Below are positions 27,797 through 36,817 of a DNA stretch of 46,056 nt, piece by piece (the first letter of the stretch is position 1; each line of letters begins with the position of its first letter). This stretch comes from an uncultured Balneolaceae bacterium (GTDB taxonomy: Bacteria > Bacteroidota > Rhodothermia > Balneolales > Balneolaceae). Location of the stretch: positions 1 through 46,056 of the forward strand of contig CAJXOW010000025.1 of the NCBI GenBank assembly GCA_913057825.1, written 5' to 3'. The position numbers and the translations under genes were made by a program. The notes below the pieces were generated by a model. The model was not told the origin of the DNA. It worked only from the letters and a program-made list of their open reading frames with translations, and made no database searches.

Positions 27797-29407
27797 ATGA
27801 GGAAATTCCAAAACTATTTGCATTGGAGTGTGGCTCTTCTACTTCTAATGCCCGTTACCAATTTATATGCCCAGCAATATGGCAACGTAGACTTTGAAAC
27901 CAGCTGCAACACTGAAGCCCGGGAATCCTTCCATACAGGGCTGGCATTGATGCATCACATGATGTATGTACAAGCCGGAGAGAAGTTCAAGCAAGCAGCG
28001 GAAGTTGATCCCCAATGTGCTATGGCACACTGGGGGATAGCCATGAGTTACATTCATCCGCTATGGGGAGAGCGACCTTCGGATGAATACCTGATGAAAG
28101 GATCAGAAGCACTTGGAAAAGCCCAATCCCTAACATCTCATACAACACGGGAATCAGCGTATATTAAAGTCGTGGGAAAATTCTACGAGGATTGGAAGAA
28201 CACTCCCTATGACCAACAGTTAGCTGCTCTTGAAAAAGGGTTTGCTCTCCTCTCCGATCAATACCCGAACGATGTCGATGCAGCTGCTCTTTATGCCCTT
28301 TCACATCTTGCCACCGCTCCCAAATCCGACAAAAATTACACCCATCAGAAAAAAGCCGGAGCGTTGCTCGAAAAACTGCATAAGCAATATCCCAGGCATC
28401 CCGGCTTGTTTCACTATATCATCCACGCCTATGATAACCCGGTACTGGCCGAACGTGCCGTGGAGGTCGCCCGTGCTTATGACAAAATCGCCCCGAATGT
28501 ACCCCATGCTCTTCACATGCCCAGCCACATTTTTGTCAGACAGGGCATCTGGGGAGACGTCATTGAATGGAATAAAAGATCGGCCGAAGCCGCCCTGGGA
28601 CATTCCGTCAACGGCAACATCTCCATGCATTATCCCCACGCTGTAGATTACCTGATATATGCCCATCTGCAACGGGGAGAAGATCAGAAAGCCGAAGAAG
28701 CCTTAAACAAACTCAACAACAAAGATAATTATCAGACAAGCCTGGCTTCGGCCTATGCAATCGCCGCTTCCCAGGCACGATATCCGCTGGAGCGTCATAA
28801 ATGGAGTGAAGCCAAACAGCTCCCTGTCAGAAGCCACCAATCGATAGCGTGGGACAAAAGTCCTGCTGCCGAATCAATCTCCTGGTTTGCCAGAGGCATT
28901 GGTGCAGCCCGATCGGGAGACCTTGCGTCAGCCCGAGAATCAATTACGAAACTGGAACAAATCGAGTCGAAATTACGGGAAAACGGGGATACCTACTGGA
29001 CTTCGTTGACCAAGGCACAGCGACTTTCCGTCGATGCCTGGACTACCTATGCTGAAGACAATCATCAAAAGGCACTTGTCCTGATGAAAGAGGCGGCGGA
29101 TCTTGAAGACTCCCTGGACAAGCATCCGGTCACTCCCGGCCATGTGCTGCCTGCCCGTGAACTGTTGGGTGACATGCATCTGGAAGCCAATGAGCCGGAA
29201 AGGGCTTTGAAGGCATACAATGCTTGCCTGGAAATTAACACCAACCGCTTTAACTGCCTCTATGGAGCCGGCTACGCTGCAGAACAATTGGAGAACCATG
29301 AAACAGCCCGGCAATACTACTCCAGGCTAATCGACATTGCCGGATCAGAAAGCGTTGAGCGTCCGAAGCTCTCGAAAGCCAAAAAGTTTATTACAGCAAC
29401 CAAATAA
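27797..29407 (+). CDS. Exported TPR-repeat protein
   Basis: 536 residues. A strong ribosome site, TAGGAGGAA (27782-27790), precedes the ATG. A signal peptide (VALLLLMPVTNLYAQ) is cleaved around residue 26. The mature protein is helical. It begins with a TPR-like pair, ESFHTGLALMHHMMYVQAGE followed by KFKQAAEVDPQCAMAHWG. A later motif is HALHMPSHIFVRQGIWGDVI. The C-terminal TPRs end with RALKAYNACLEINTNRFN. I recognise this as a conserved TPR family of secreted proteins with many His and Tyr residues, but its role is unknown to me. No operon partner is seen. Repeat B2 lies just upstream. Confidence 0.8.
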   Translation: MRKFQNYLHWSVALLLLMPVTNLYAQQYGNVDFETSCNTEARESFHTGLALMHHMMYVQAGEKFKQAAEVDPQCAMAHWGIAMSYIHPLWGERPSDEYLMKGSEALGKAQSLTSHTTRESAYIKVVGKFYEDWKNTPYDQQLAALEKGFALLSDQYPNDVDAAALYALSHLATAPKSDKNYTHQKKAGALLEKLHKQYPRHPGLFHYIIHAYDNPVLAERAVEVARAYDKIAPNVPHALHMPSHIFVRQGIWGDVIEWNKRSAEAALGHSVNGNISMHYPHAVDYLIYAHLQRGEDQKAEEALNKLNNKDNYQTSLASAYAIAASQARYPLERHKWSEAKQLPVRSHQSIAWDKSPAAESISWFARGIGAARSGDLASARESITKLEQIESKLRENGDTYWTSLTKAQRLSVDAWTTYAEDNHQKALVLMKEAADLEDSLDKHPVTPGHVLPARELLGDMHLEANEPERALKAYNACLEINTNRFNCLYGAGYAAEQLENHETARQYYSRLIDIAGSESVERPKLSKAKKFITATK

Positions 29408-29411
29408 TGGA

Positions 29412-29625
29412 AGTTCCCTCGCTGCGCTCGGGGATTAGGGATTTAAAATTTAAGATTTAATATTATTGGAATACTGCTGGCAATAATATTATTCAGTTGC
29501 ACATCAGCATTTTTATAACGGTATTACCGACTTCCTTCTTATAGCATGTACCAGCAATTATTCCTAATACTAGCTTGTAACCCATTAATTTTAAATCCCT
29601 AATCACCGGGCGCGGCGAGAGAACT
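29412..29625. repeat. Long imperfect palindrome between the TPR gene and dinB
   Basis: The 39-nt arms (29412-29450 and 29587-29625) match at 35 positions by hand count. They start AGTTC-CTCGC and end GATTAGGGATTTAAAATT. The 136-nt interior is AT-rich. The right arm overlaps the dinB stop codon and the left arm begins 5 bp after the TPR stop, so the element fills the gap between two convergent genes and could act as a bidirectional transcript end. Confidence 0.78.
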
Positions 29626-30952
29626 AATTTCGCTCCAGGAAGTGTGTCTGTCCGGGGACGTCGTATTTGAGAGAAGCTTGCATGATGGTGTCGAGTCCGT
29701 AGCGGTTATTGATTTTGTCCTGGGCGTAGTAGAGGTTGCGGACTTTTTCGTCTTCGCTGAAGAAAAGTTCGAGCTGGTTGGTGGCATCAAGGTCGACCGT
29801 GTGCAGTCCGACGCCCCGGATCGTATGCCCCTCGCCTAAAAACCGCCGCACCAGCGGCATGCCCTTCGACAGACAGGCGCGCGCCACATAATCATCGAGG
29901 TTGGTATAGCCGTCGGTGTTAAATGCGAAGTTGATTCCTTCCCAGGTCACATCCTGGAATCGGATATAGCAGACGTACTTGCACGAGCGGCGGTCGTACC
30001 CGCGCATCCGGTAGCAAAGCTGCCGGATCGCCTTAATAATCTCGCCGCGCACCTCCTCCGGATCCCGGGTCCAGTCGGAGAACGTATGCATATAGGACAC
30101 CTCCTTCGGCACGTGATCCTGGTTCTGCAGCACCCGCGCCCGCTCCTTGCCGACCGTCGTCTCGTGGAGCATTTTACCGAAATACTGACCGAATAACTTC
30201 TGAAACGGTCCCGCGCCGCGGTCGACCGCATCCCGGATCGTCTGCAGTCCGCGCGATTTCAGTTTTTCGTAGCGCCGACGTCCGATGCCCCACACCTCGT
30301 CGAGCGGCAGCGGCCAGATGCGTTCGGCAGCCTCCTCTTCGTCGAGGACCAGAGCCAGTCCGTCGGGCTTCTCCAGGTCGGAGGTCAGCTTTGCATAGGT
30401 TTTCGAATAGGAGATGCCGACCGACGCCACCAGCCGGGTACGACGATAAAGGGCTTCCTTGATCTCGCCCCCCATTCGACGCACGGCCTCCTCCCCCTCC
30501 TTCCACTTAAAAGTGATATCCATGAAGTACTCGTCCATCGAATACGCTTCCACGTCGGGACTGAAATCGTCCAGCACCGCCCGCACCTCGCGCGAGATGG
30601 CGCGGTATTTCTCGTAGTTGACCTGCAGGAAGATGATCGAGGGACAAAGCTGCTGGGCTTCGAGGGCGCTCATGCCCGTCTTGATACCCAACTGACGCGC
30701 CTCGTAACTGCTGGTCGCCACAATGCCGCGCGGGGTGCCGTCGGGTTTGCGCCACCCGCCGATCACCAGCGGCAGCCCGTAGAGGTCGTACGACTGCTGC
30801 TCCACCTGTGCGTAGAAGCAATTCATGTCGAGGTGCAGGTAGAGTCGATCGCGCCGGCTCACATGCTGCTGGTCGGCCGCCACCGTGTTGTACAGCGTAA
30901 TCCGGTGGACGTTGCGATCCAAGTCATAAGCTGTGTTCCCTTTCGGTGACAT
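29624..30952 (-). CDS. Y-family DNA polymerase, DinB/UmuC type
   Basis: 442 residues. It copies damaged DNA with low fidelity. The palm holds HLDMNCFYAQVEQQ (first metal-binding Asp; Tyr as steric gate) and the catalytic pair in AYSMDEYFMDI. The PNYEKYR-like segment reads VNYEKYRAISREV. The HhH thumb region is around WGIGRRRYEKLKSRGLQTI, then the little finger. QLELF at 393-397 fits a beta-clamp-binding motif. The gene is clearly richer in G+C than its neighbours (63% in 30001-30060 by count), which could mean transfer. No SOS box was recognised upstream, and no imuA/imuB partner is adjacent. Confidence 0.92.
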   Translation of the reverse strand: MSPKGNTAYDLDRNVHRITLYNTVAADQQHVSRRDRLYLHLDMNCFYAQVEQQSYDLYGLPLVIGGWRKPDGTPRGIVATSSYEARQLGIKTGMSALEAQQLCPSIIFLQVNYEKYRAISREVRAVLDDFSPDVEAYSMDEYFMDITFKWKEGEEAVRRMGGEIKEALYRRTRLVASVGISYSKTYAKLTSDLEKPDGLALVLDEEEAAERIWPLPLDEVWGIGRRRYEKLKSRGLQTIRDAVDRGAGPFQKLFGQYFGKMLHETTVGKERARVLQNQDHVPKEVSYMHTFSDWTRDPEEVRGEIIKAIRQLCYRMRGYDRRSCKYVCYIRFQDVTWEGINFAFNTDGYTNLDDYVARACLSKGMPLVRRFLGEGHTIRGVGLHTVDLDATNQLELFFSEDEKVRNLYYAQDKINNRYGLDTIMQASLKYDVPGQTHFLERN

Positions 30953-31008
30953 TACAATTGGTTCTGGTCGGTTATATGTTTGTTGACCTTGTTAACGGCT
31001 ATCAAGCC

Positions 31009-31086
31009 AGCTCGAAGCTCGAGGCTCGAGGCTCGAAGCGTATTCGAGCGGGTATTGGAGTGGGGTATATGTACGGCTCGAATACT
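31009..31086. repeat. Family C repeat, partial copy
   Basis: Starts with tandem AGCTCGAAGCTCGAGGCTCG words and continues GTATTCGAGCGGGT, which matches the interior edge of the copy at 40831. It ends near GGCTCGAATAC. It lies in the 510-bp gap between dinB and arsM. Confidence 0.6.
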
Positions 31087-31306
31087 TTTTGGCTTCTTAC
31101 CTTTCCTCTGCGAATACCAATATAACAAACTGTACATATATTGTACATACCCTTGATTAAAGAAAGACCAAAATTCTGGTGCTTTCCGACATTAAAATTG
31201 GGACAAGGCTCTATAACATAGAGCTCTCAGATTGGAATACGATTCCCGCCGTGGCCATCATCTTTAAATTTATTTTGACTTACATCCTGCCGCTATTTAT
31301 TTTTTA

Positions 31307-31322
31307 ATCGTAAATTTACGAT
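31307..31322. promoter_or_regulatory. 16-bp perfect palindrome upstream of arsM, candidate ArsR-type operator
   Basis: ATCGTAAATTTACGAT is a perfect palindrome, followed 4 bases later by another CGATT. It lies about 140 bp upstream of arsM in an otherwise AT-rich region. Its form fits the short dyads bound by ArsR-family repressors. No arsR gene is in the window, so the link is an inference. Confidence 0.5.
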
Positions 31323-31464
31323 AGACGATTAAGTTTACTAGCTAAAAATAGCCAAAGTAGGAGTATCTCGTTATTTAATCGATAGAGAAATCTGGAAATA
31401 CGGTCCGTTGCGTTTTGTATTCACGAAATAGTTTTCCAATCCAAAAAGCAAAGAAACTGTTCAA

Positions 31465-32361
31465 ATGAACACCGACAAGTCACCTGAAGAATTGAAAGAA
31501 GTTGTCAAAGCCAAATACAATGAAATTAGCGGTCAGCCCAAAGGATCCAACGCAAGCTCCTGCTGTGGTGCAGACGAATCCACCGACGAGGTATATAATA
31601 TCATGAATGACGATTATAGTGCGGTCGAAGGGTATGCCGCAGAAGCTGACCTGGGACTCGGGTGTGGGCTGCCCACGGAATTTGCCCACATTCGTGAGGG
31701 GGATACCATCATCGACCTTGGAGCAGGAGCCGGTAATGACTGCTTCATAGCCCGTAAAGAAACCGGTCCGACGGGTAAAGTGCTCGGTATCGACTTTGCC
31801 GAGAAGATGGTCGAAAAAGCCCGCAGGAACGCTGAAAAACTGGGGTTCAACAATGTTGAATTTCGCCAGGGGGATATTGAAGATATGCCGGTATCGGACA
31901 ACCTGGCCGATGTAGTGGTCAGCAACTGCGTGTTGAACCTGGTCCCCGACAAACCCAAAGTCTTTTCTGAAATCTTCCGGGTATTGAAACCCGGCGGACA
32001 CTTTAGCATCTCTGATATCGTCCTGGTCGGTGATTTACCGGATGCTTTGCGTGAGGATGCCGAAATGTATGCCGGATGTGTAGCAGGAGCCATCCAGAAA
32101 GATACCTATACCAGGTATATCCGGGAAGCCGGCTTTAACAAGTTTACAGTCCAGAAAGAAAAACTGATTATTATTCCGGATGATATATTGCGGCGTTACT
32201 TGTCAGAAGAGGAAATCGATGCCTTTAAAAACGGAGATACGGGCATCTACAGCCTCACCGTCTTCGCCCAAAAGCCGGGAGGAACGAATCAAATTGAAGA
32301 GGTTCACACTGCTGAGCATCAAAAAGAAAGGGGCCGTACTCCGAAGTCCGGATGCTGCTAA
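31465..32361 (+). CDS. arsM: Arsenite S-adenosylmethionine methyltransferase
   Basis: 298 residues. It methylates As(III) using SAM, which detoxifies or volatilises arsenic. The SAM loop is IIDLGAGAGNDCFIA (82-96). The three conserved arsenic-binding cysteines are visible as Cys67 (GLGCGLP), Cys155 (VSNCVLNL) and Cys205 (YAGCVAGA). Extra cysteine pairs occur at 33-34 (SSCCGA) and at the very C-terminus (GCC), both common in this family. No arsR, arsB or arsC gene is adjacent. A 16-bp palindrome at 31307 may be the operator. A hairpin at 32372-32420 probably ends the transcript. Confidence 0.95.
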   Translation: MNTDKSPEELKEVVKAKYNEISGQPKGSNASSCCGADESTDEVYNIMNDDYSAVEGYAAEADLGLGCGLPTEFAHIREGDTIIDLGAGAGNDCFIARKETGPTGKVLGIDFAEKMVEKARRNAEKLGFNNVEFRQGDIEDMPVSDNLADVVVSNCVLNLVPDKPKVFSEIFRVLKPGGHFSISDIVLVGDLPDALREDAEMYAGCVAGAIQKDTYTRYIREAGFNKFTVQKEKLIIIPDDILRRYLSEEEIDAFKNGDTGIYSLTVFAQKPGGTNQIEEVHTAEHQKERGRTPKSGCC

Positions 32362-32371
32362 CCGGGTACAT

Positions 32372-32420
32372 AGAGGTCATCAAAGGCACGGGCGGATCCG
32401 GTTTTTTCGATGACCTCTTT
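32372..32420 (+). terminator. Putative terminator after arsM
   Basis: AGAGGTCATC (32372-32381) pairs with GATGACCTCT (32409-32418), followed by TTA only. The loop is 27 nt. The stem is good but the T tract is weak. Confidence 0.5.
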
Positions 32421-32524
32421 ACCTTCGTGCCCCCATCTCTTATATTCTGCTGTCAGGAGTTCGACACACTCCTGGATACGCTCTTTTATATAAATCTAAA
32501 TATCACGTCAAACCTCTAATCAGC

Positions 32525-32612
32525 GAGGTTGGGGTGCTTGCAAGTGCAGGCTGAGATTATACCCTCGGAACCTGACCCGGATAATACCGGCGAAGGAAAT
32601 TTGACGATGCAA
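32525..32612 (+). promoter_or_regulatory. TPP (thiamine pyrophosphate) riboswitch, THI box
   Basis: The conserved core is present in order: GGGGTGC, GGCTGAGA (32549-32556), ACCC, ACCTGA, then GGATAATACCGGCGAAGGAA. This matches the THI box consensus (CTGAGA ... ACCTGA ... GATAATGCCAGCG) almost base for base. It lies 185 bp before a TonB receptor gene on the same strand, so thiamine pyrophosphate should repress that gene. Confidence 0.96.
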
Positions 32613-32690
32613 CCGGTTACACTACTGCTCGTGCCGCGTTGCCATTCGTACTATTTCCTGCCTCATTTTGCAAGCTTCCTCCCAAGAAGC

Positions 32691-32757
32691 GGACGGACTT
32701 TTCCAACGACCGGTGGGATTCTGAACTCGTAAGCAGAAAAGTCTGTCCTTCTTGTTT
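32691..32757 (+). terminator. Likely expression platform (terminator) of the TPP riboswitch
   Basis: GGACGGACTTTT (32691-32702) pairs with AAAAGTCTGTCC (32737-32748) over 12 bp with one G-T pair. The loop contains a second short fold, and TTCTTGTTT follows. It lies between the aptamer and the receptor start. An antiterminator partner was not identified, so the switching mechanism is inferred. Confidence 0.6.
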
Positions 32758-32779
32758 ATCTTGAATTTTTAACAAAATG

Positions 32780-32786
32780 AAGGAGG
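32780..32786 (+). promoter_or_regulatory. Ribosome binding site fixing the start of the thiamine receptor
   Basis: AAGGAGG lies 10 bases before ATG 32797. It supports that start over the internal methionines at residues 16-17. Confidence 0.85.
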
Positions 32787-32796
32787 ATAGCTTTCA

Positions 32797-35262
32797 ATGT
32801 TCGTCTCTCTATTCAGCATATTCGATTCTCGCCCCGGGATAATGATGCAGGTGCTTATACCGATCTTCCTTTTCATTTTTGGGATACAGGTGCTGCCAAC
32901 GCAGGCCCAGGATAAAGTTAGCGGACAAGTCCTGGACGCCCGCACCGAAGCACCGCTGGCTGGTGCCAACGTCGTACAAGTCGGCACCCAAAACGGTACC
33001 ACCAGCGATCAAGACGGCCGCTTTAAGCTAAAGCTGCGTTCCGATGGCTCACGCAAACTCAAAATAACGTACGTAGGCTATAAACCTCGGAAAATCGACC
33101 TGCAAGAACGCTCCTCCCCCCTCCGCATCCTGCTCGTACCGGAGACCGTCATCAGCGACCAGGTATTCGTCAAGGCGGTGCGCGTCGATGAAGCTTCACC
33201 GATCACCTACCAAAACATTTCGGTAGCTGAAATCCGGCACAAGAACCAGGGACAGGATATCCCCTACCTGGTTCAAAACCTTACGTCGGTCACGGCTTCG
33301 TCTGATGCGGGAGCAGGTATCGGCTACACCTCGATGCGAATCCGCGGCATTGATCAGCGGCGGATCAACGTCACCATCAACGGGATCCCCCTGAACGACG
33401 CTGAATCGCACGGGGTGTTTTGGGTGGACATCCCCAACCTGGCGGCTTCAGTCAAGAACATACAAATTCAGCGGGGCGTCGGGACCTCAACCAACGGGGC
33501 GGCGGCTTTCGGAGCGACGATGAATTTGCAGACCACCTCGCTCAAGCCGGATCCTCACGGTTCTGCGAGTGTGACGACAGGCTCTTTTGATACCCGGAAG
33601 TACAACCTGGAAGCCGGTACAGGTTTGATGGAAAACGGCTGGCAAGTGAATGCGCGATTATCCAAGATATCCTCCGAGGGATATATCGATCGTGCATTTT
33701 CCGATTTAAAATCGTACTACGCGTCGGTCAGCCGCTACGGCGATCGCAGTTTACTTAATGCGGTAGCTTTTTCCGGCAAAGAACAAACCTACCAGGCCTG
33801 GTACGGCGTTCCGGGCGACTCGCTCGAATCGAATCGAACCTACAATCCCGCCGGACAGGAAAAATCGGGAGACCCCTACGATAACCAAACGGATAACTAC
33901 CAGCAGGATCACTATCAACTGCACTATTCGTATCGTTTATCAGACGGCTGGGATCTGAACACCTCCCTTCATATGACGTTTGGACGTGGTTACTATGAAG
34001 AGTATAAAGCCAATGAAATGCTCTCAAACTACGGGGTCGCCCCTGTCCAGTTTCCCGACACCACCATTCACCGCACCGACCTGATCCGCGATCGCTGGCT
34101 CGAAAACTGGTTTTACGGCACCGTCTTCTCTTCCACCTATAAAGCGCCCGAAAATTGGAGTCTTACCGTAGGCGGCGCCTATAATGAATACGACGGTCGG
34201 CATTTCGGCAAGCTCAACTGGGCGCGCTACGCTTCCGGAAGTACCAAAAACCAGACCTACTACGACAACTCCTCCTTCAAGACCGACTTTAACCTCTATA
34301 CCAAGCTCCGATACCACCTAACCGATCAACTGACGGCCTACGCCGATCTCCAGTACCGCGCCGTCACCTACGACTTCCTCGGCAAGGACGTGATCGACGA
34401 ACAAACCGGGAACAAACGCATCATCGACCTGCGTCAACATGACGCCCTGCACTTCTGGAATCCGAAAGGCGGATTTACGTACCGGCTTACCCCGGACCAA
34501 CACGTGTACGCCTCATTCAGTATGGGAAACAAGGAACCGACCCGCGAGGAATACGTCAACTCGACCCCCGACCATCGTCCACAGCACGAATCGCTCTACG
34601 ACTGGGAAGCCGGCTACCGGGGACAGTTTGACCGCTGGTCGGGACAGGTGAACTTCTACTATATGTTTTACCGGGATCAGCTCATCCAGACCGGTGAAGT
34701 GAACGACGTGGGTGCTCCCGTCCGACAAAACGTCCCCCAAAGCTACCGCGCCGGCGTTGAATTACAGGGTGGTGCAAGGTTGTCACGTCATTTTGAATGG
34801 CAAGCCAACGCGACGCTCAGCCGCAACAAAATCGACCGGTACTCGCAATTCCTCACCAACTACGGGACCGGCCGGCAAATTGCGCGCCGGTACGAAAACA
34901 CCGACATCGCCTTCTCCCCCGAACTCATTACCAACTCGATACTCACCTACCGCTACAAGTCGCTCGAAGCCACCTGGACATTCAAGTACGTCTCCCGCCA
35001 ATACCTGGACAACACCGAATCAAAAAGCCGCTCGATCGATCCCTACTGGATTAACGACCTGCGCCTGCAATATACCTTCCCTGGTCCGTCCCCCCTGCCC
35101 AAAATCACGGCGACCCTGCAGGTTAATAATGTATTGGATCACCTATACGAGACCGGCGGCTACACCTTCGGCTTTATCAGCGGCGGTAGTGAAATCCACC
35201 AAAACTACTACTATCCGCAAGCGGGGAGGAATTATTTATTAGAACTTCGGATGAAGTTCTAA
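32797..35262 (+). CDS. TonB-dependent outer-membrane receptor, TPP-riboswitch controlled (probable thiamine uptake)
   Basis: 821 residues. The leader ends VLPTQAQ. Residues about 40-125 form a carboxypeptidase-regulatory-like domain (VSGQVLDARTEAPLAGANVV). The plug follows, with IPYLVQNLTSVTASSDAGAG, MRIRGIDQRRINVTINGIPL and VKNIQIQRGVGTSTNGAAAFG. The rest is a 22-stranded barrel ending in an aromatic residue (LELRMKF). It should import its ligand across the outer membrane using TonB energy. Specificity comes from context: a TPP riboswitch directly upstream, as known for thiamine-related receptors of Bacteroidota (called omr1 in comparative genomics). No inner-membrane transporter or kinase follows. 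Confidence 0.93.
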   Translation: MFVSLFSIFDSRPGIMMQVLIPIFLFIFGIQVLPTQAQDKVSGQVLDARTEAPLAGANVVQVGTQNGTTSDQDGRFKLKLRSDGSRKLKITYVGYKPRKIDLQERSSPLRILLVPETVISDQVFVKAVRVDEASPITYQNISVAEIRHKNQGQDIPYLVQNLTSVTASSDAGAGIGYTSMRIRGIDQRRINVTINGIPLNDAESHGVFWVDIPNLAASVKNIQIQRGVGTSTNGAAAFGATMNLQTTSLKPDPHGSASVTTGSFDTRKYNLEAGTGLMENGWQVNARLSKISSEGYIDRAFSDLKSYYASVSRYGDRSLLNAVAFSGKEQTYQAWYGVPGDSLESNRTYNPAGQEKSGDPYDNQTDNYQQDHYQLHYSYRLSDGWDLNTSLHMTFGRGYYEEYKANEMLSNYGVAPVQFPDTTIHRTDLIRDRWLENWFYGTVFSSTYKAPENWSLTVGGAYNEYDGRHFGKLNWARYASGSTKNQTYYDNSSFKTDFNLYTKLRYHLTDQLTAYADLQYRAVTYDFLGKDVIDEQTGNKRIIDLRQHDALHFWNPKGGFTYRLTPDQHVYASFSMGNKEPTREEYVNSTPDHRPQHESLYDWEAGYRGQFDRWSGQVNFYYMFYRDQLIQTGEVNDVGAPVRQNVPQSYRAGVELQGGARLSRHFEWQANATLSRNKIDRYSQFLTNYGTGRQIARRYENTDIAFSPELITNSILTYRYKSLEATWTFKYVSRQYLDNTESKSRSIDPYWINDLRLQYTFPGPSPLPKITATLQVNNVLDHLYETGGYTFGFISGGSEIHQNYYYPQAGRNYLLELRMKF

Positions 35263-35267
35263 TAAAT
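35234..35267. other. Perfect 15-bp hairpin over the receptor stop codon
   Basis: ATTTATTAGAACTTC (35234-35248) and its exact complement (35253-35267) enclose GGAT. The stem covers the last nine codons and the stop at 35260-35262. It may stabilise or end the mRNA; there is no T tract. Confidence 0.6.
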
Positions 35268-35268
35268 A

Positions 35269-35465
35269 AGCTGGAGGCTGGAAGCTCGAGGCTATTCGAG
35301 CTCGTTTTCATGCTCCGTATATCGGATTGATACTTTTAGCTGACAACCAGTTATTCGCCTCGAAACACTCATGAGTTTCTACTGACGTTATTACCTGCTG
35401 ATGTTTCCGAGGGTATCACCTGCCATAATTACCGCCGGGTGCCGGACTTCGAGCCTCCAGCAGCT
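35269..35465. repeat. Family C repeat, full copy
   Basis: About 197 bp. It starts AGCTGGAGGCTGGAAGCTCG and ends CGAGCCTCCAGCAGCT, which is roughly the complement. Inside, TATTCGAGCTCGTTTTCATGC and TACCGCCGGGTGCCGG align with the copy at 40831-41048 in the same orientation. Confidence 0.75.
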
Positions 35466-35485
35466 CTGAAAGCGAACGCTTTCAG
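35466..35485. other. Palindromic hairpin over the stop of the oxidoreductase gene
   Basis: CTGAAAGCGAACGCTTTCAG is a perfect 9-bp stem with a 2-base loop centre. It includes the TGA stop (35482-35484) of the minus-strand gene and directly abuts the family C element. No T tract is seen. Confidence 0.5.
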
Positions 35486-36585
35486 ATCTTTATCCACTCC
35501 CGCCCCTTTCTCGAGGACTCCATTATTGCCTTTACGATTTCGATATCGCGGAGCCCCTCTTCTCCGGGGGCGATGGGGGGTTGGTCGTTTTTGATGGCCA
35601 GGGCGTCGTTGTCCATCTGCAGGGCTTGCTGATTGCAACGACAGGGTTGCAGCGTCTTACCGTCGCTGGTCTTCCCCCGCACCCCGTGATAAGATTGAAA
35701 AGGTTGCAGCGAATAGGATCCGTCTGCACATTTAACATTCAGATAGTTGGTCGATTTGCCAAAAGCGGTTTCCCCTTTGGCGATTACTCCACCGGGAAAC
35801 TTGAGCTCGAACTCGGTAAATTCATCGACTTGATCGTAAATCTCCCGTTCCGACCACTGTCGTCCTCTTACGGCGACCGGCTCCATGCCGGTGGCATATC
35901 TTGCTGCATTAATGGGATAAACTCCCATATCGTAGAGGGCTCCCCCGCCCATTGCCGCAACACGGCGCCAGCTGCCGAGGCTGTGTCGCCCGTTATAACC
36001 GGCACCGGTATCGACCGACTTTACCGCACCATACACTTCCTCTTCCCCATATCGAATAATCGTCCGCGTATTGGGTTCATGCTGCATTCGGTATCCCACC
36101 GTTAGCTGCACTCCATTTTCCTTCGCCGCATCGATCATATTCTGACATTGCTGCGGGTTCATCGCCATCGGCTTTTCACACCAGACATGCTTGCCCGCCC
36201 GGGCACCCACCATGGCATACACTGCGTGCAGACCCGGGGGCAGGACAATATACACTACATCGATTTCATCATTATTGGCGATGGTCTGCATATTTTCATA
36301 GTTATATACATTTCCATCGGGAATGTCATACTTCTGCTGCCATTTCGGTATTTTCGAGGGACTCCCGGTCACGATCCCGCGCAACTCACAATGCTCGGTC
36401 TCCTGCAAAGCCGGAGCCAGCTGCCCCGTACTGTACCCTCCCAGGCCAACCAGCGCCACCCCTAACTTTTCCTTCTTTTCAGGCAGCAAAATGGATGGAA
36501 AACCGGCAGCCGATAAAGCGGGCGTGCCAGCCAATACTCCACCCGCCCTGCGAATAAACTCCTTGCGAGATATAGAATCAGACAT
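35482..36585 (-). CDS. Gfo/Idh/MocA-family oxidoreductase with Tat-like leader
   Basis: 367 residues. The leader ISRKEFIRRAGGVLAGTPAL resembles a Tat signal, with RK instead of RR. The dinucleotide fold starts KLGVALVGLGGYSTGQL (GxGxxxG). It contains the family signature CEKPMAMN, whose Lys is the usual catalytic or binding residue. The C-terminal alpha/beta domain includes GGGALYDMGVYPINAARYA, near which the second conserved catalytic Asp and His/Tyr lie. It is close to glucose-fructose oxidoreductase-like periplasmic enzymes, so a sugar or inositol-type substrate is likely but not specified. It is monocistronic and convergent with the thiamine receptor gene. Confidence 0.9.
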   Translation of the reverse strand: MSDSISRKEFIRRAGGVLAGTPALSAAGFPSILLPEKKEKLGVALVGLGGYSTGQLAPALQETEHCELRGIVTGSPSKIPKWQQKYDIPDGNVYNYENMQTIANNDEIDVVYIVLPPGLHAVYAMVGARAGKHVWCEKPMAMNPQQCQNMIDAAKENGVQLTVGYRMQHEPNTRTIIRYGEEEVYGAVKSVDTGAGYNGRHSLGSWRRVAAMGGGALYDMGVYPINAARYATGMEPVAVRGRQWSEREIYDQVDEFTEFELKFPGGVIAKGETAFGKSTNYLNVKCADGSYSLQPFQSYHGVRGKTSDGKTLQPCRCNQQALQMDNDALAIKNDQPPIAPGEEGLRDIEIVKAIMESSRKGREWIKI

Positions 36586-36656
36586 AGCTAAAAGATTTAT
36601 TAATTTTTATAAACTTCAACTGAAGTACATAAAAAACTCGACTCTTAAAGCTCAAA

Positions 36657-36717
36657 AGTAGTGGGGACATACGCTTGGCCCGGGGACATTCAAATTAGTT
36701 TTTATGTCCCGGCTACT
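36657..36717. repeat. Small REP-like palindrome
   Basis: AGTAGTGGGGACATA (36657-36671) and TATGTCCCGGCTACT (36703-36717) pair with two mismatches. A second GGGGACATT lies between them at 36682-36690. The GTGGGGACAT wording recalls REP sequences associated with Y1 transposases, but no such gene is present. Confidence 0.5.
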
Positions 36718-36817
36718 GAAATGTTAATTTGAGCCGATTACCAGTACGTCGCACCAAACCATTTTAAAGCTCCACTCAACGATACTGCGTGCTGTAATTT
36801 AAAAACATGTTCCTTGC

